This document shows, one piece after another, positions 14,684-21,320 of a DNA stretch of 36,759 nucleotides. The translations under genes and the position numbers were made by a program. Each line of letters begins with the position of its first letter. Positions within the stretch are counted from its first letter, which is position 1. The stretch covers positions 1 to 36,759 of the forward strand of contig JBBDXA010000088.1 of NCBI GenBank assembly GCA_040902585.1. The letters are read 5' to 3'. The notes below the pieces were generated by a model that was given only the letters and a program-made list of their open reading frames with translations, made no database searches and had not been told where the DNA came from. The stretch comes from JBBDXA01 sp040902585 (GTDB taxonomy: Bacteria; Planctomycetota; Phycisphaerae; Phycisphaerales; Phycisphaeraceae).

Positions 14684-15993
14684 GCCTTTCCGATCGCGCC
14701 AAAGCACTCGAACTCACCGACCTGGCGCAGACCTGCTTCGATGCAGGCCGCGCCGGCGATGCCCTTGCTCACGCAGAGAACGCCCTGCGTCACGATCCTG
14801 ATTCCTTCGCCGCCCGCCTGCTGGAAGCCCGCCTTCACACCGCCCTTGGGCAGCCGACCGAGGCGATGCGTGCGCTCAACGCCCTCGCGCTCAGTCATCC
14901 GCAGGCGATGATTCGCCCTGATGTCGCCCTGCTCCGCGCCGAAGCGCTCGCCGGCAGCGGACAATCGGATCTGGCCATCGATCACCTCCTCGCGCTCGCC
15001 CGGCGATTCCCTGATGATGTGCGCCCGCCGCGACTGCTGGCGACCATTCATCTTGAGCGCCGCGACGCAGCCAAGGCGCTCGCGGCCCTTCACGAAGTCG
15101 CCCGACTCGAACCATCCAACATCAGCGTCAAGCGCATGATCGCGACCCTGACCGCCGCGGTCGCCCCGCAGCACGCGGCTGAAGCCATGGCCAATCTTCC
15201 ACCCTTCGCGCAGGATGATGCCGCTTCCCTCGCCGCCGCCCACTGGTTCGCCCGCGCCGGTCGCAAGGCCGATGCCCGCGCTGTCCTCGACGACCTGCAC
15301 GCCCGGCATCCGCATGATGTCACCGTCGCCATCGCGGCAGGTGAACTGGCGGACCGCATCGGCGATCACACCGGCGCGATCGCCCGCCTCACCACCGCCA
15401 CTGTGAAGCCCGGTCCGCACCGCCCCCGCGCTCTTGTCGCTCTCGCCAAGGCCTTCATGCACGCAGGCCGCTTCGCCGAAGCGATCACTTACTGGTTCAA
15501 GCTCACGCGCCTTTCGCAGCGGGACACCCGCGCGTGGTCCGCGCTGGCGGTGTGTGCCGCGATGATCGATCGGCACAGCTTGATGCAGCGCGCCATTCGC
15601 CGCGGGCGTCATGCGGAAGCGGAACTCAATGCACTCAATGCGCTCAATGCGCTCAATGCGCATGGCGCGGTGCGCTTCATCGCTGAGAACTGGCTGCACT
15701 GCGTGGCTCCGCGCGTGGCGCGTGAAGTGCATTCGGATCGGCCTGCCGCCCCGCCGCAGGATGCGCCGCTGACCGCCCTGCTTCGCCGCAGTCTCAGCAC
15801 GCTCAAGGCAACCTCCCGCTCGCATCCGGATTGGGCAGACACTCACTATCACTCAGCCGCCTGTCACGCGGCCCTGGGCGAACGTACTGAAGCGCAGGAA
15901 GAAGTGCAGGCCGCGCTGGATATCAATCCGCACTACCGAGCAGCCGTGACGCTGGCGGGCATGTTGTCACATCAGTCGAAGCTGGCGGCGTGA
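14680..15993 (+). CDS. TPR protein (second of a coupled pair)
   Basis: 437 residues. Tandem TPR units run through the protein: LTDLAQTCFDAGRAGDALAHAENALRHDP near the N-terminus, LLEARLHTALGQPTEAMRALNALA, DLAIDHLLALARRFPDD, and a final ACHAALGERTEAQEEVQAALDINPHYRAA. The product looks cytoplasmic. Residues 316-327 are LNALNALNALNA, encoded by four exact-length nine-base repeats (15625-15660) inside a loop. The gene overlaps the preceding one by four bases and converges with the lipoprotein gene at 16012 across 18 bases. It probably acts as a scaffold; partner unknown. Confidence 0.8.
   Translation: MSLSDRAKALELTDLAQTCFDAGRAGDALAHAENALRHDPDSFAARLLEARLHTALGQPTEAMRALNALALSHPQAMIRPDVALLRAEALAGSGQSDLAIDHLLALARRFPDDVRPPRLLATIHLERRDAAKALAALHEVARLEPSNISVKRMIATLTAAVAPQHAAEAMANLPPFAQDDAASLAAAHWFARAGRKADARAVLDDLHARHPHDVTVAIAAGELADRIGDHTGAIARLTTATVKPGPHRPRALVALAKAFMHAGRFAEAITYWFKLTRLSQRDTRAWSALAVCAAMIDRHSLMQRAIRRGRHAEAELNALNALNALNAHGAVRFIAENWLHCVAPRVAREVHSDRPAAPPQDAPLTALLRRSLSTLKATSRSHPDWADTHYHSAACHAALGERTEAQEEVQAALDINPHYRAAVTLAGMLSHQSKLAA
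15625..15660 (+). repeat. Nine-base in-frame tandem repeat, four copies
   Basis: CTCAATGCA once and CTCAATGCG three times, encoding LNA repeats inside the TPR gene. Slippage would add or remove three residues without a frameshift. Confidence 0.85.
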
Positions 15994-16011
15994 GGCTGAG
16001 GGACGATCTCC

Positions 16012-16587
16012 CTATTCCGTGGCGACAAAGTCGCGGACTTGACCGTGCGCGTTCTGAACTGCAGTGGCGTAAACGGTCGAATCAGCCACGTAAGGCACGT
16101 TGGTTTGCAACTGCGACGAAAGGGTCACCGCGCCTTTGTCTTCCAGCTTGAAGAGCAACAGCCGCCCCTTCGAAAGATCAAAGGCGACGCCATTGACGAG
16201 CAGTTTCTGGTCGTCCTCAAATAGCTCGACGGTAAACGAGTGACCCCGAAAATCGGTAACGGGCATGCTCACGTACTGCTTGCCCTGATCAATCACGCCG
16301 GATTGCCGCGAGGTCACATTGCCGATCATTGCAGGACCATGGATGAACAGGGTTATCGCATAGGCCTGGACGCCATGACCATTCTGCAGAGTGGCCGTGA
16401 GCATCATCATTCGAGGATGAATGAGCGTGCCTCCGCTCCCTGACACGAGCATTTTTTGGAGGGAGACCAAATCACCGCTGCCACCGCAGCCGCATAACAG
16501 GACGAGGGTCAACACCGCCGAACAGAACAAACTCGGTATCCGAAAGCGTTCGATGCGAGCACCCAAATTGACTTGGTCTTGATTCAT
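16012..16587 (-). CDS. Putative lipoprotein of unknown function
   Basis: 191 residues. A positively charged N-terminus and hydrophobic segment (SLFCSAVLTLVLLCGCGGSGD) suggest a lipoprotein signal with cysteine after LLCG or in CGC; the box is not ideal. The mature part is beta-rich, with TATLQNGHGVQAYAITLFIHG, KQYVSMPVTDFRGHSFTVELFEDD and GRLLLFKLEDKGAV. AGGGGG lies six bases before ATG 16587, favouring it over the GTG at 16590. No domain recognised. Confidence 0.65.
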   Translation of the reverse strand: MNQDQVNLGARIERFRIPSLFCSAVLTLVLLCGCGGSGDLVSLQKMLVSGSGGTLIHPRMMMLTATLQNGHGVQAYAITLFIHGPAMIGNVTSRQSGVIDQGKQYVSMPVTDFRGHSFTVELFEDDQKLLVNGVAFDLSKGRLLLFKLEDKGAVTLSSQLQTNVPYVADSTVYATAVQNAHGQVRDFVATE

Positions 16588-16630
16588 CACAAGCCCCCTA
16601 CCATGCTGTTCACCATCAGCACCACCCCCA

Positions 16631-17950
16631 TTAATTCACATTCGCCTTACCGATGCAGTAAAGCTTGTCGCCAACTTTGATGAAGAGCTGTCCCTGCGAG
16701 ACGACGACGCTCGGGCGATTCAAGTCCAGCCGCGCTTCGCCCATTTCCGTCGAGTGCAGCACCTTGCCGCTCTTGGCGTCGATCACATCCGCTTCGCCTT
16801 TGTGGCTGATCGTGTACACCTTGCCATCGGCGACCGTCGGTGATGCTTCGTACTTCACCCGGCCGGGCAGCTTGTCGATCGACCACACCACCGTGCCATC
16901 AGGCGTCACGCGCGACAGGGCCCGGCGATCGCTGTTGAGCACGAAGAAATCACCATCGTAAAACGCAGGCGTGGCGACATCGCTGCTGAGATTGCCGCCA
17001 TCGGATTTCCACGCCAGGCCGTTTTTAGAGATGTCACCTTTGCCGCCGAGCTTCGCCGCGTAGATGGGCGAGCCCTTGGGAGCGCAGGCGATGACCACGC
17101 CTCCGCCGGCGATCGGCGAAGGCACGAGCCGCCAGTGGCCGATTCGCGTGGGGTTCCACGTGCCCCAGCGCCACAGTTCCTTGCCGGTCTTGGGGTCGTG
17201 CCCGGTCAGGCAGTCGCCGCCGGCCACGAGCAGTTCATCGTGATCGCCGACCCTGTGCGGAATGATGGTGGTGAAAGCTTCGAGCGATTCCGCCGCAGCC
17301 TTCGCAGGCCGGACGACGCGCCAGACATTGGTGCCCTTGGTCGGATCGAACGCCAGCAGGTACGACTCGCCGCCCTTCTTGCCCCGGCCATGCACCGGCT
17401 CATCGCGCTGCATCACCGGCAGATACGCCACGCCGTTGAAGATCGTCGGGCTGGAGCTGAACGTCCACTGGAACGCGAAGTCGCCGTACTCCTTGCAGAT
17501 GTTGCGCTGCCAGAGCTTTTTGCCTTCGACGGTGTAGCCCGCCAGGTCGCCGGAGCCGAAGAAGAAGATGACGACCTTTCCGTCCGTCACCGGCGAAGGG
17601 CCGGCCTTGTTGGAACGGTTGTCACTGGGCCCATCGGTGGCGATGTGATGCTGCCAGAGTTCGGTGCCGTTGCGCCGGTCGTAGCAGACGCCGATGAGTT
17701 TGTTGTCGGCTGTCGCGACGGAAACGAAGATGCGGTCGCCGAAGACGACAGGCGTGGAAGGGCCGTCACCGGGCAGGTTGATCGCCCAGGCGACGTTGTC
17801 CGCCTTGGAGAATTTCACCGGCAGATTCGTTTCGGAGGACGTGCCGTTGAAGGCCGGCCCGCGCCAGTGCGGCCAGTTCTCGGCGAGGGCAGGCGTGGCG
17901 AAGGCGCACGCGACGACGAGAACGAACAGAGTTAGCAGGCGTGGCATCAT
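16631..17950 (-). CDS. Secreted PQQ-like beta-propeller protein
   Basis: 439 residues. A signal peptide (LLTLFVLVVACAFATPALA) is followed by ENWPHWRGPAFNGTS, the usual opening of planctomycete PQQ-like propeller proteins. Blade signatures of the type G-LYCYD--TG--LW are seen as CYDRRNGTELWQH, YTVEGKKLWQRN, LTGHDPKTGKELWRWG and VIDAKSGKVLHS. These proteins fold as eight-bladed propellers. Most lack proven PQQ binding, and no dehydrogenase active-site residues can be assigned here. The ATG at 17950 has AAGGAG five to six bases upstream. It is divergent from the cupredoxin-like gene, with a repeat-rich 480-base space between. Confidence 0.85.
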   Translation of the reverse strand: MMPRLLTLFVLVVACAFATPALAENWPHWRGPAFNGTSSETNLPVKFSKADNVAWAINLPGDGPSTPVVFGDRIFVSVATADNKLIGVCYDRRNGTELWQHHIATDGPSDNRSNKAGPSPVTDGKVVIFFFGSGDLAGYTVEGKKLWQRNICKEYGDFAFQWTFSSSPTIFNGVAYLPVMQRDEPVHGRGKKGGESYLLAFDPTKGTNVWRVVRPAKAAAESLEAFTTIIPHRVGDHDELLVAGGDCLTGHDPKTGKELWRWGTWNPTRIGHWRLVPSPIAGGGVVIACAPKGSPIYAAKLGGKGDISKNGLAWKSDGGNLSSDVATPAFYDGDFFVLNSDRRALSRVTPDGTVVWSIDKLPGRVKYEASPTVADGKVYTISHKGEADVIDAKSGKVLHSTEMGEARLDLNRPSVVVSQGQLFIKVGDKLYCIGKANVN

Positions 17951-18070
17951 GTCAGCTCCTTGTGACTTTCATTCAAAGGTCATGCGCGACGATACGCACT
18001 TTCCACCGGGGATGTTCCGGCATTGTAACGGCCTCCCGCGCCAGGCCATGCGGGTTTTCCCGCTCGCCGG

Positions 18071-18168
18071 CACGAGGTGGCCATTTGTCTACCACCCCCC
18101 CTACCCCCTGGTAGCCATTTTGCTTTAAGTGCATGGGTGATCTCCAGTTGTCAAATGGCTACCTCGTG
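18071..18168. repeat. Inverted repeat with 17-base arms
   Basis: CACGAGGTGGCCATTTG (18071-18087) and CAAATGGCTACCTCGTG (18152-18168) are reverse complements except for one position (a G-U pair in RNA). Confidence 0.75.
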
Positions 18169-18203
18169 TCTACCTCGTGTCTACCTCGTGTCTACTAGAC
18201 ACG
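18159..18203. repeat. Three 11-base tandem repeats ending in a palindrome
   Basis: CTACCTCGTGT is repeated three times without change (18159-18191). The last copy runs into the perfect palindrome CGTGTCTACTAGACACG (18187-18203). Confidence 0.85.
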
Positions 18204-18282
18204 CTTGATTCAGAGGTTGAGGCGATTAACGGTCGATCACAGGCAGAGCAATCGCCGGCCCTGCGGAGTGCAGGTCATGCAG

Positions 18283-18307
18283 GCCGGGCGAGGCGATCGC
18301 CCGGCCG
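18283..18307. repeat. Perfect 10-bp stem-loop upstream of the cupredoxin-like gene
   Basis: GGCCGGGCGA and TCGCCCGGCC are separated by GGCGA. No T run follows on either strand, so it does not look like a terminator. Confidence 0.6.
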
Positions 18308-18429
18308 GAACCGGAATACGAACATTATACAAACTAGTGTGGCCGGCACCAAGGATGATTTTCATTTTCCTTGAGGCAATGAGTGTGCATCCGCGCGGTA
18401 ACGGATCGGCCCGACCGCTAACCGGTAGA

Positions 18430-19203
18430 ATGTTCAACATGGTCTGTCACACAGGTATCTTCCGCTGCGGCGCGATGGCGATCGTGTTGCTCATCGCGGG
18501 GTGTTCCGCGCCTCCGCCGGTTGCCGCGCCGACAACGGGGACGATTCGTGGCGTGGTGAAGTACGCCGGGCCGAAGCCCGAGCCGCGCAGGCTCAGTGTC
18601 GCAACCGATCCCTACTGCGCGAAATGCTGGGAGCTTGAAGGGAAGACGGGACCGCTCAGTGAGCGATGGATCTGGGGCGATAATGAAACGCTGGTGAATG
18701 TGCTGGTGTGGATCAGCGATGGACTGGGCGATCGTGTTTTTGAGGTGCCGAAAGAGCAGGTCACGCTGGAGTTGAGCGCGTGTCGCTTTGAGCCGCACGT
18801 GCTGGCGGTGCGCGTCGGGCAGCCGTTTTTCCTGACGAGTGCCGATGGCACGTTACATGCACCGGTGAACGTTTCGCTGATCGAGCCGATGGTCGTTCCG
18901 CCGCTCCCGGTGCCGGACTCGCTGCTCTTTCGCTTTTCGAAGGAGGAGATCGGCAAGGATTTTCAGTGCCAGGCTCACGCGTGGGAGCGGGCCTACGTTC
19001 ACGTGCTGGCGCATCCTTATTATGACATCACCCGCCAGGCGGGGACGTTTGAGATCAGAGACGTTCCGCTGGGAGAATATGAGTTGAGCGCGTGGCATGA
19101 GCTGCGGGTGTTCATCGCCGATCAGCCGAAGATGCGCGTGATCGTTGAGGCGGGCAAGGTGAGCGAGGTAATATTCACGTATCGGCCGCGCGAACGCGGG
19201 TGA
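18430..19203 (+). CDS. Cupredoxin-like lipoprotein with carboxypeptidase-regulatory-type domain
   Basis: 257 residues. The signal sequence AMAIVLLIAGC is a clear lipobox. The mature part begins with a proline-rich linker, then GTIRGVVKYAGPKPEPRRLSV, PYCAKCWELEG and LVNVLVWISDGL. A cupredoxin-like fold follows with FEPHVLAVRVGQPFFLTSADGTLHAPVNV and FQCQAHAWERAYVHVLAHPYYDIT. It ends with a regulatory-type beta-sandwich (GTFEIRDVPLGEYELSAWHE). Related secreted proteins usually carry His, Cys-x2-His-x2-Met copper ligands; here the motif reads CQAHAWE, so the Met position is Glu. A type 1 copper site is therefore uncertain. ATGs at 18430 and 18439 are both possible and neither has a strong ribosome site. 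Confidence 0.72.
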   Translation: MFNMVCHTGIFRCGAMAIVLLIAGCSAPPPVAAPTTGTIRGVVKYAGPKPEPRRLSVATDPYCAKCWELEGKTGPLSERWIWGDNETLVNVLVWISDGLGDRVFEVPKEQVTLELSACRFEPHVLAVRVGQPFFLTSADGTLHAPVNVSLIEPMVVPPLPVPDSLLFRFSKEEIGKDFQCQAHAWERAYVHVLAHPYYDITRQAGTFEIRDVPLGEYELSAWHELRVFIADQPKMRVIVEAGKVSEVIFTYRPRERG

Positions 19204-19209
19204 CCAAGG

Positions 19210-19359
19210 CGTTTAGCGGTCGCACCGACAGGTGCACCCGCCGCGGCACACGACGATCGGCACGGTTATCATCGCCTGCGACGTTCGATGTGGTGTTACA
19301 ACGCTGCGCTGGGGGTTCGTGCGCCGCGGAGGGTGGACCTTCGGTCCTACCGCTAAACG
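19210..19359. repeat. Long inverted repeat with CGTTTAGCGGT arms
   Basis: The left arm 19210-19249 begins CGTTTAGCGGT and ends CCGCGGCAC. The right arm 19319-19359 is the near reverse complement, ending ACCGCTAAACG. About 70 bases lie between. It fills nearly the whole space between the cupredoxin-like gene and the next gene, and could end transcription of the first or mark a mobile palindrome. Confidence 0.75.
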
Positions 19360-19371
19360 GGATGGTTCGAC

Positions 19372-20274
19372 ATGATGATGCATTTTGTTTGTCTTGTGGC
19401 TTCATTCGCCGCCGCGCCCACCGGCAACGCCTCCATCCGCGCCAAGGCCGGTGATTCAGACATCATCATCACCACCACCCAGCGCCTCGCCGGGGCCATT
19501 CACTCGCTCACTTTCCGCGGCGTCGAATACATCAACAGCACCGACCACGGCAGGCAGCTTCAATCCGCTTCCAATCTCAACCTCGCGACCCATCCTTATC
19601 ACAGTGAAACGTTCAACCCGACTGAAGCCGGCTCGCGCAGCGATCACATCGGGCCCATCTCTTCGAGCAAGCTGCTTAAGCTTGAAGCCAAGGGCAACGA
19701 ACTGAAGACGACAATTCAGATGGCGTTCTGGCTGCGGCCGGGCGAGAAGAGCGAGGGACACCCGGCGATCAACAAGACCGTTCTGTCGGATCACCTGATC
19801 GCCAAGCACGTAACCATCGGCACCAAGGACATGGCGCAGGTGATTCAATATGACGTGACGTTCACGGTGCCCAAAGGTGAGCATCACACCTGGGCCCAGT
19901 TCGAGGCGCTGACCGGTTACATGCCGCAGGCGTTTTCGAAGTTCTATCGCTACGTCCCCGCGAAGAAGGAACTCGAGCCGATCAGCGAAGGCCCGGGAGA
20001 ACAGCAGCATCCGATCATTTTCTCCACGCCTGATGGCAGGCACGCGATGGGCATCTATTCACCGGATCAGCCTTCGAAGGGTTTTGAACACGCGGGGTAC
20101 GGTCGCTGGAATTTCAAGGAGCACCGTGTGGTGAAATGGAACTGTGTGTTTCGTGTGAAGGATAATGAAGGCGTGAAACCGGGGGACTATTCGTATCGCA
20201 ACTTCGTGCTGGTGGGCACGCTTGAAGAGGTGACGCGGGACATGAGCAGGTTGCATGAGATGAACAAGCCGTGA
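19372..20274 (+). CDS. Secreted protein of unknown function (mutarotase-like fold possible)
   Basis: 300 residues. A short hydrophobic N-terminus (MMMHFVCLVASFAAAP) suggests export. The rest is beta-rich with GAIHSLTFRGVEYINSTDHGRQL, FNPTEAGSRSDHIGP, VIQYDVTFTVP and WNFKEHRVVKWNCVFRV. The pattern of aligned strands with 'G-I-SL-W-G-E-I---DHGR-LQ' is reminiscent of sugar-mutarotase superfamily proteins, but no catalytic pair can be named, so the function is left open. The start is the first of three consecutive ATGs at 19372. It lies 168 bases after the cupredoxin-like gene, with a large inverted repeat in the gap. Confidence 0.7.
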   Translation: MMMHFVCLVASFAAAPTGNASIRAKAGDSDIIITTTQRLAGAIHSLTFRGVEYINSTDHGRQLQSASNLNLATHPYHSETFNPTEAGSRSDHIGPISSSKLLKLEAKGNELKTTIQMAFWLRPGEKSEGHPAINKTVLSDHLIAKHVTIGTKDMAQVIQYDVTFTVPKGEHHTWAQFEALTGYMPQAFSKFYRYVPAKKELEPISEGPGEQQHPIIFSTPDGRHAMGIYSPDQPSKGFEHAGYGRWNFKEHRVVKWNCVFRVKDNEGVKPGDYSYRNFVLVGTLEEVTRDMSRLHEMNKP

Positions 20275-20385
20275 AGCAATCATTGGGGTATATTGAGCGA
20301 CATGTCACCGCATGGCGGCCGGCTCGCAGGCGCGATGCGCGGGGAACTCAGCGGGCGATTCCACATTTCACACAAAGGGCACATC

Positions 20386-20766
20386 ATGCCGAACGCCAAC
20401 GGCGAACCTACGGAAGAAGAAGCGGTGGAGGCGATCTACAGCTACGCGGCGCAGCGGATGCGAGACGGCCTCAAGGGCAAGCAGCTCGTGGATGATCTGG
20501 TCGAACAGGGACTGGACCGCGAGTCGGCATGGGCGGTGGTGAAGAATTTGGTCCAGGCCGGGGCGGGCGCGGATCGATCGGGGGCGATGAAGCACCTGAT
20601 CGTCGGCGGGATCATCCTGGCGATCGGCATCGCCGTGACGGTGGGGACCTACAGCGCGGCCTCGGCCAAGGGCGGGAGCTACACCGTCGCGTACGGGGCA
20701 ATCATCTTCGGCGCGATCGAATTGTTCGTGGGGCTGTTTCAGTTGGCGACGGGTAAGAGCGATTGA
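20386..20766 (+). CDS. Small membrane protein with N-terminal helical domain (similar to the gene at 3565)
   Basis: 126 residues. The N-terminal helical region (AVEAIYSYAAQRMRDGLKGKQLVDDLVEQGLDRESAWAVV) is followed by two membrane segments, at about 66-83 and 98-117. The AAGGG seven bases before ATG 20386 fixes the start, so an upstream in-frame extension is not used. The order of parts and the 'QG-D-ESA--VV' helix recall the gene at 3565, though sequence identity is low. It converges with the zinc-ribbon gene across four bases. Function unknown. Confidence 0.72.
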   Translation: MPNANGEPTEEEAVEAIYSYAAQRMRDGLKGKQLVDDLVEQGLDRESAWAVVKNLVQAGAGADRSGAMKHLIVGGIILAIGIAVTVGTYSAASAKGGSYTVAYGAIIFGAIELFVGLFQLATGKSD

Positions 20767-20770
20767 GGCT

Positions 20771-21148
20771 TCATTCAAAGTCCCCCAGCATTCCTACTGA
20801 ATCAATCCGCTGACCGGCAACGAATGTGCCCCAATAGTCCGGGCGAATCGCACGATCGATGGCAATCAAGGGTTTGAACAATTCAAAGCAGATATGATTG
20901 GATGATCGGAAGAACGGATCGCGCGTGGTGATATCAATTCCGCCGAAGCCGTTGCTCGACTCCAGCGGATCGAGCATCGTCATATAAGCACCGACATAGA
21001 TGACGGGGAGTGCAAGCAGAATCCAAAGCAACCGGCGCCGCCATCGCGAGGCTCGGAAAGGCTGCGCCGTGAAACAGCACCCACTGCACTCGGGGCACGT
21101 TGTCTGAAACGATGGGTTGATCGGATATTGGCAGGCGCGGCAAAACAT
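20771..21148 (-). CDS. Zinc-ribbon membrane protein
   Basis: 125 residues. An N-terminal zinc-ribbon-like CxxC pair (C3, C6 and C18, C21) is followed by arginine-rich residues and one membrane helix (LLWILLALPVIYVGAYMTML). The C-terminal ~70 residues are probably outside the membrane. Many planctomycete genomes encode small zinc-ribbon membrane proteins of unknown role. It is convergent with the preceding plus-strand gene, leaving only four bases between stops. There is no obvious ribosome site, but the ribbon begins at the ATG. Confidence 0.7.
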   Translation of the reverse strand: MFCRACQYPINPSFQTTCPECSGCCFTAQPFRASRWRRRLLWILLALPVIYVGAYMTMLDPLESSNGFGGIDITTRDPFFRSSNHICFELFKPLIAIDRAIRPDYWGTFVAGQRIDSVGMLGDFE

Positions 21149-21222
21149 GAACTGAGTATCGGGTAGAACGCGCTGCTGGCGTTCACTATTGTAGTGCTTC
21201 AGAATTGCGTTACAGTTTCATG

Positions 21223-21302
21223 AACGAGCCGCGACCGTAAGGGAGCGTTTTTCGCCACTGTTTGCGCTCGCCGGACCGCTCCCTAACGGTCGCGGCTCGT
21301 TA
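21223..21302. repeat. Inverted repeat AACGAGCCGCGACCG...GGGAGCG downstream of lon
   Basis: The left arm 21223-21247 and right arm 21278-21302 are near-perfect reverse complements around about 30 bases. One arm is also found inside lnt (8189-8212). The element lies 18 bases past the lon stop, where the stem could act as a transcript 3' end. Confidence 0.85.
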
Positions 21303-21320
21303 AGATAAAGGGAGCCGCAC

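Larger units (their letters stand above)
17951..18429. other. Long repeat-containing intergenic region between divergent genes
   Basis: No gene is supported. 18071-18087 and 18152-18168 form a 17-bp inverted pair with one mismatch. 18159-18191 is three exact 11-base repeats. 18187-18203 is a perfect palindrome. 18283-18307 is a perfect 10-bp stem with a five-base loop. A C-rich run at 18095-18110 lies between the first arms. Promoters of both divergent genes should be in this interval. Confidence 0.55.

Noticed and set aside
13595..15852. Minus-strand frames (370 and 472 codons) opposite the two TPR genes
   Set aside because: The plus-strand frames have TPR patterns, a ribosome site and an ATGA overlap; the minus frames are rich in G, R and Q with no domain.
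20293..20385. Upstream extension of the small membrane protein to 20293
   Set aside because: ATG 20386 has a good ribosome site, and the extra residues would be basic and unrelated to the helical domain.
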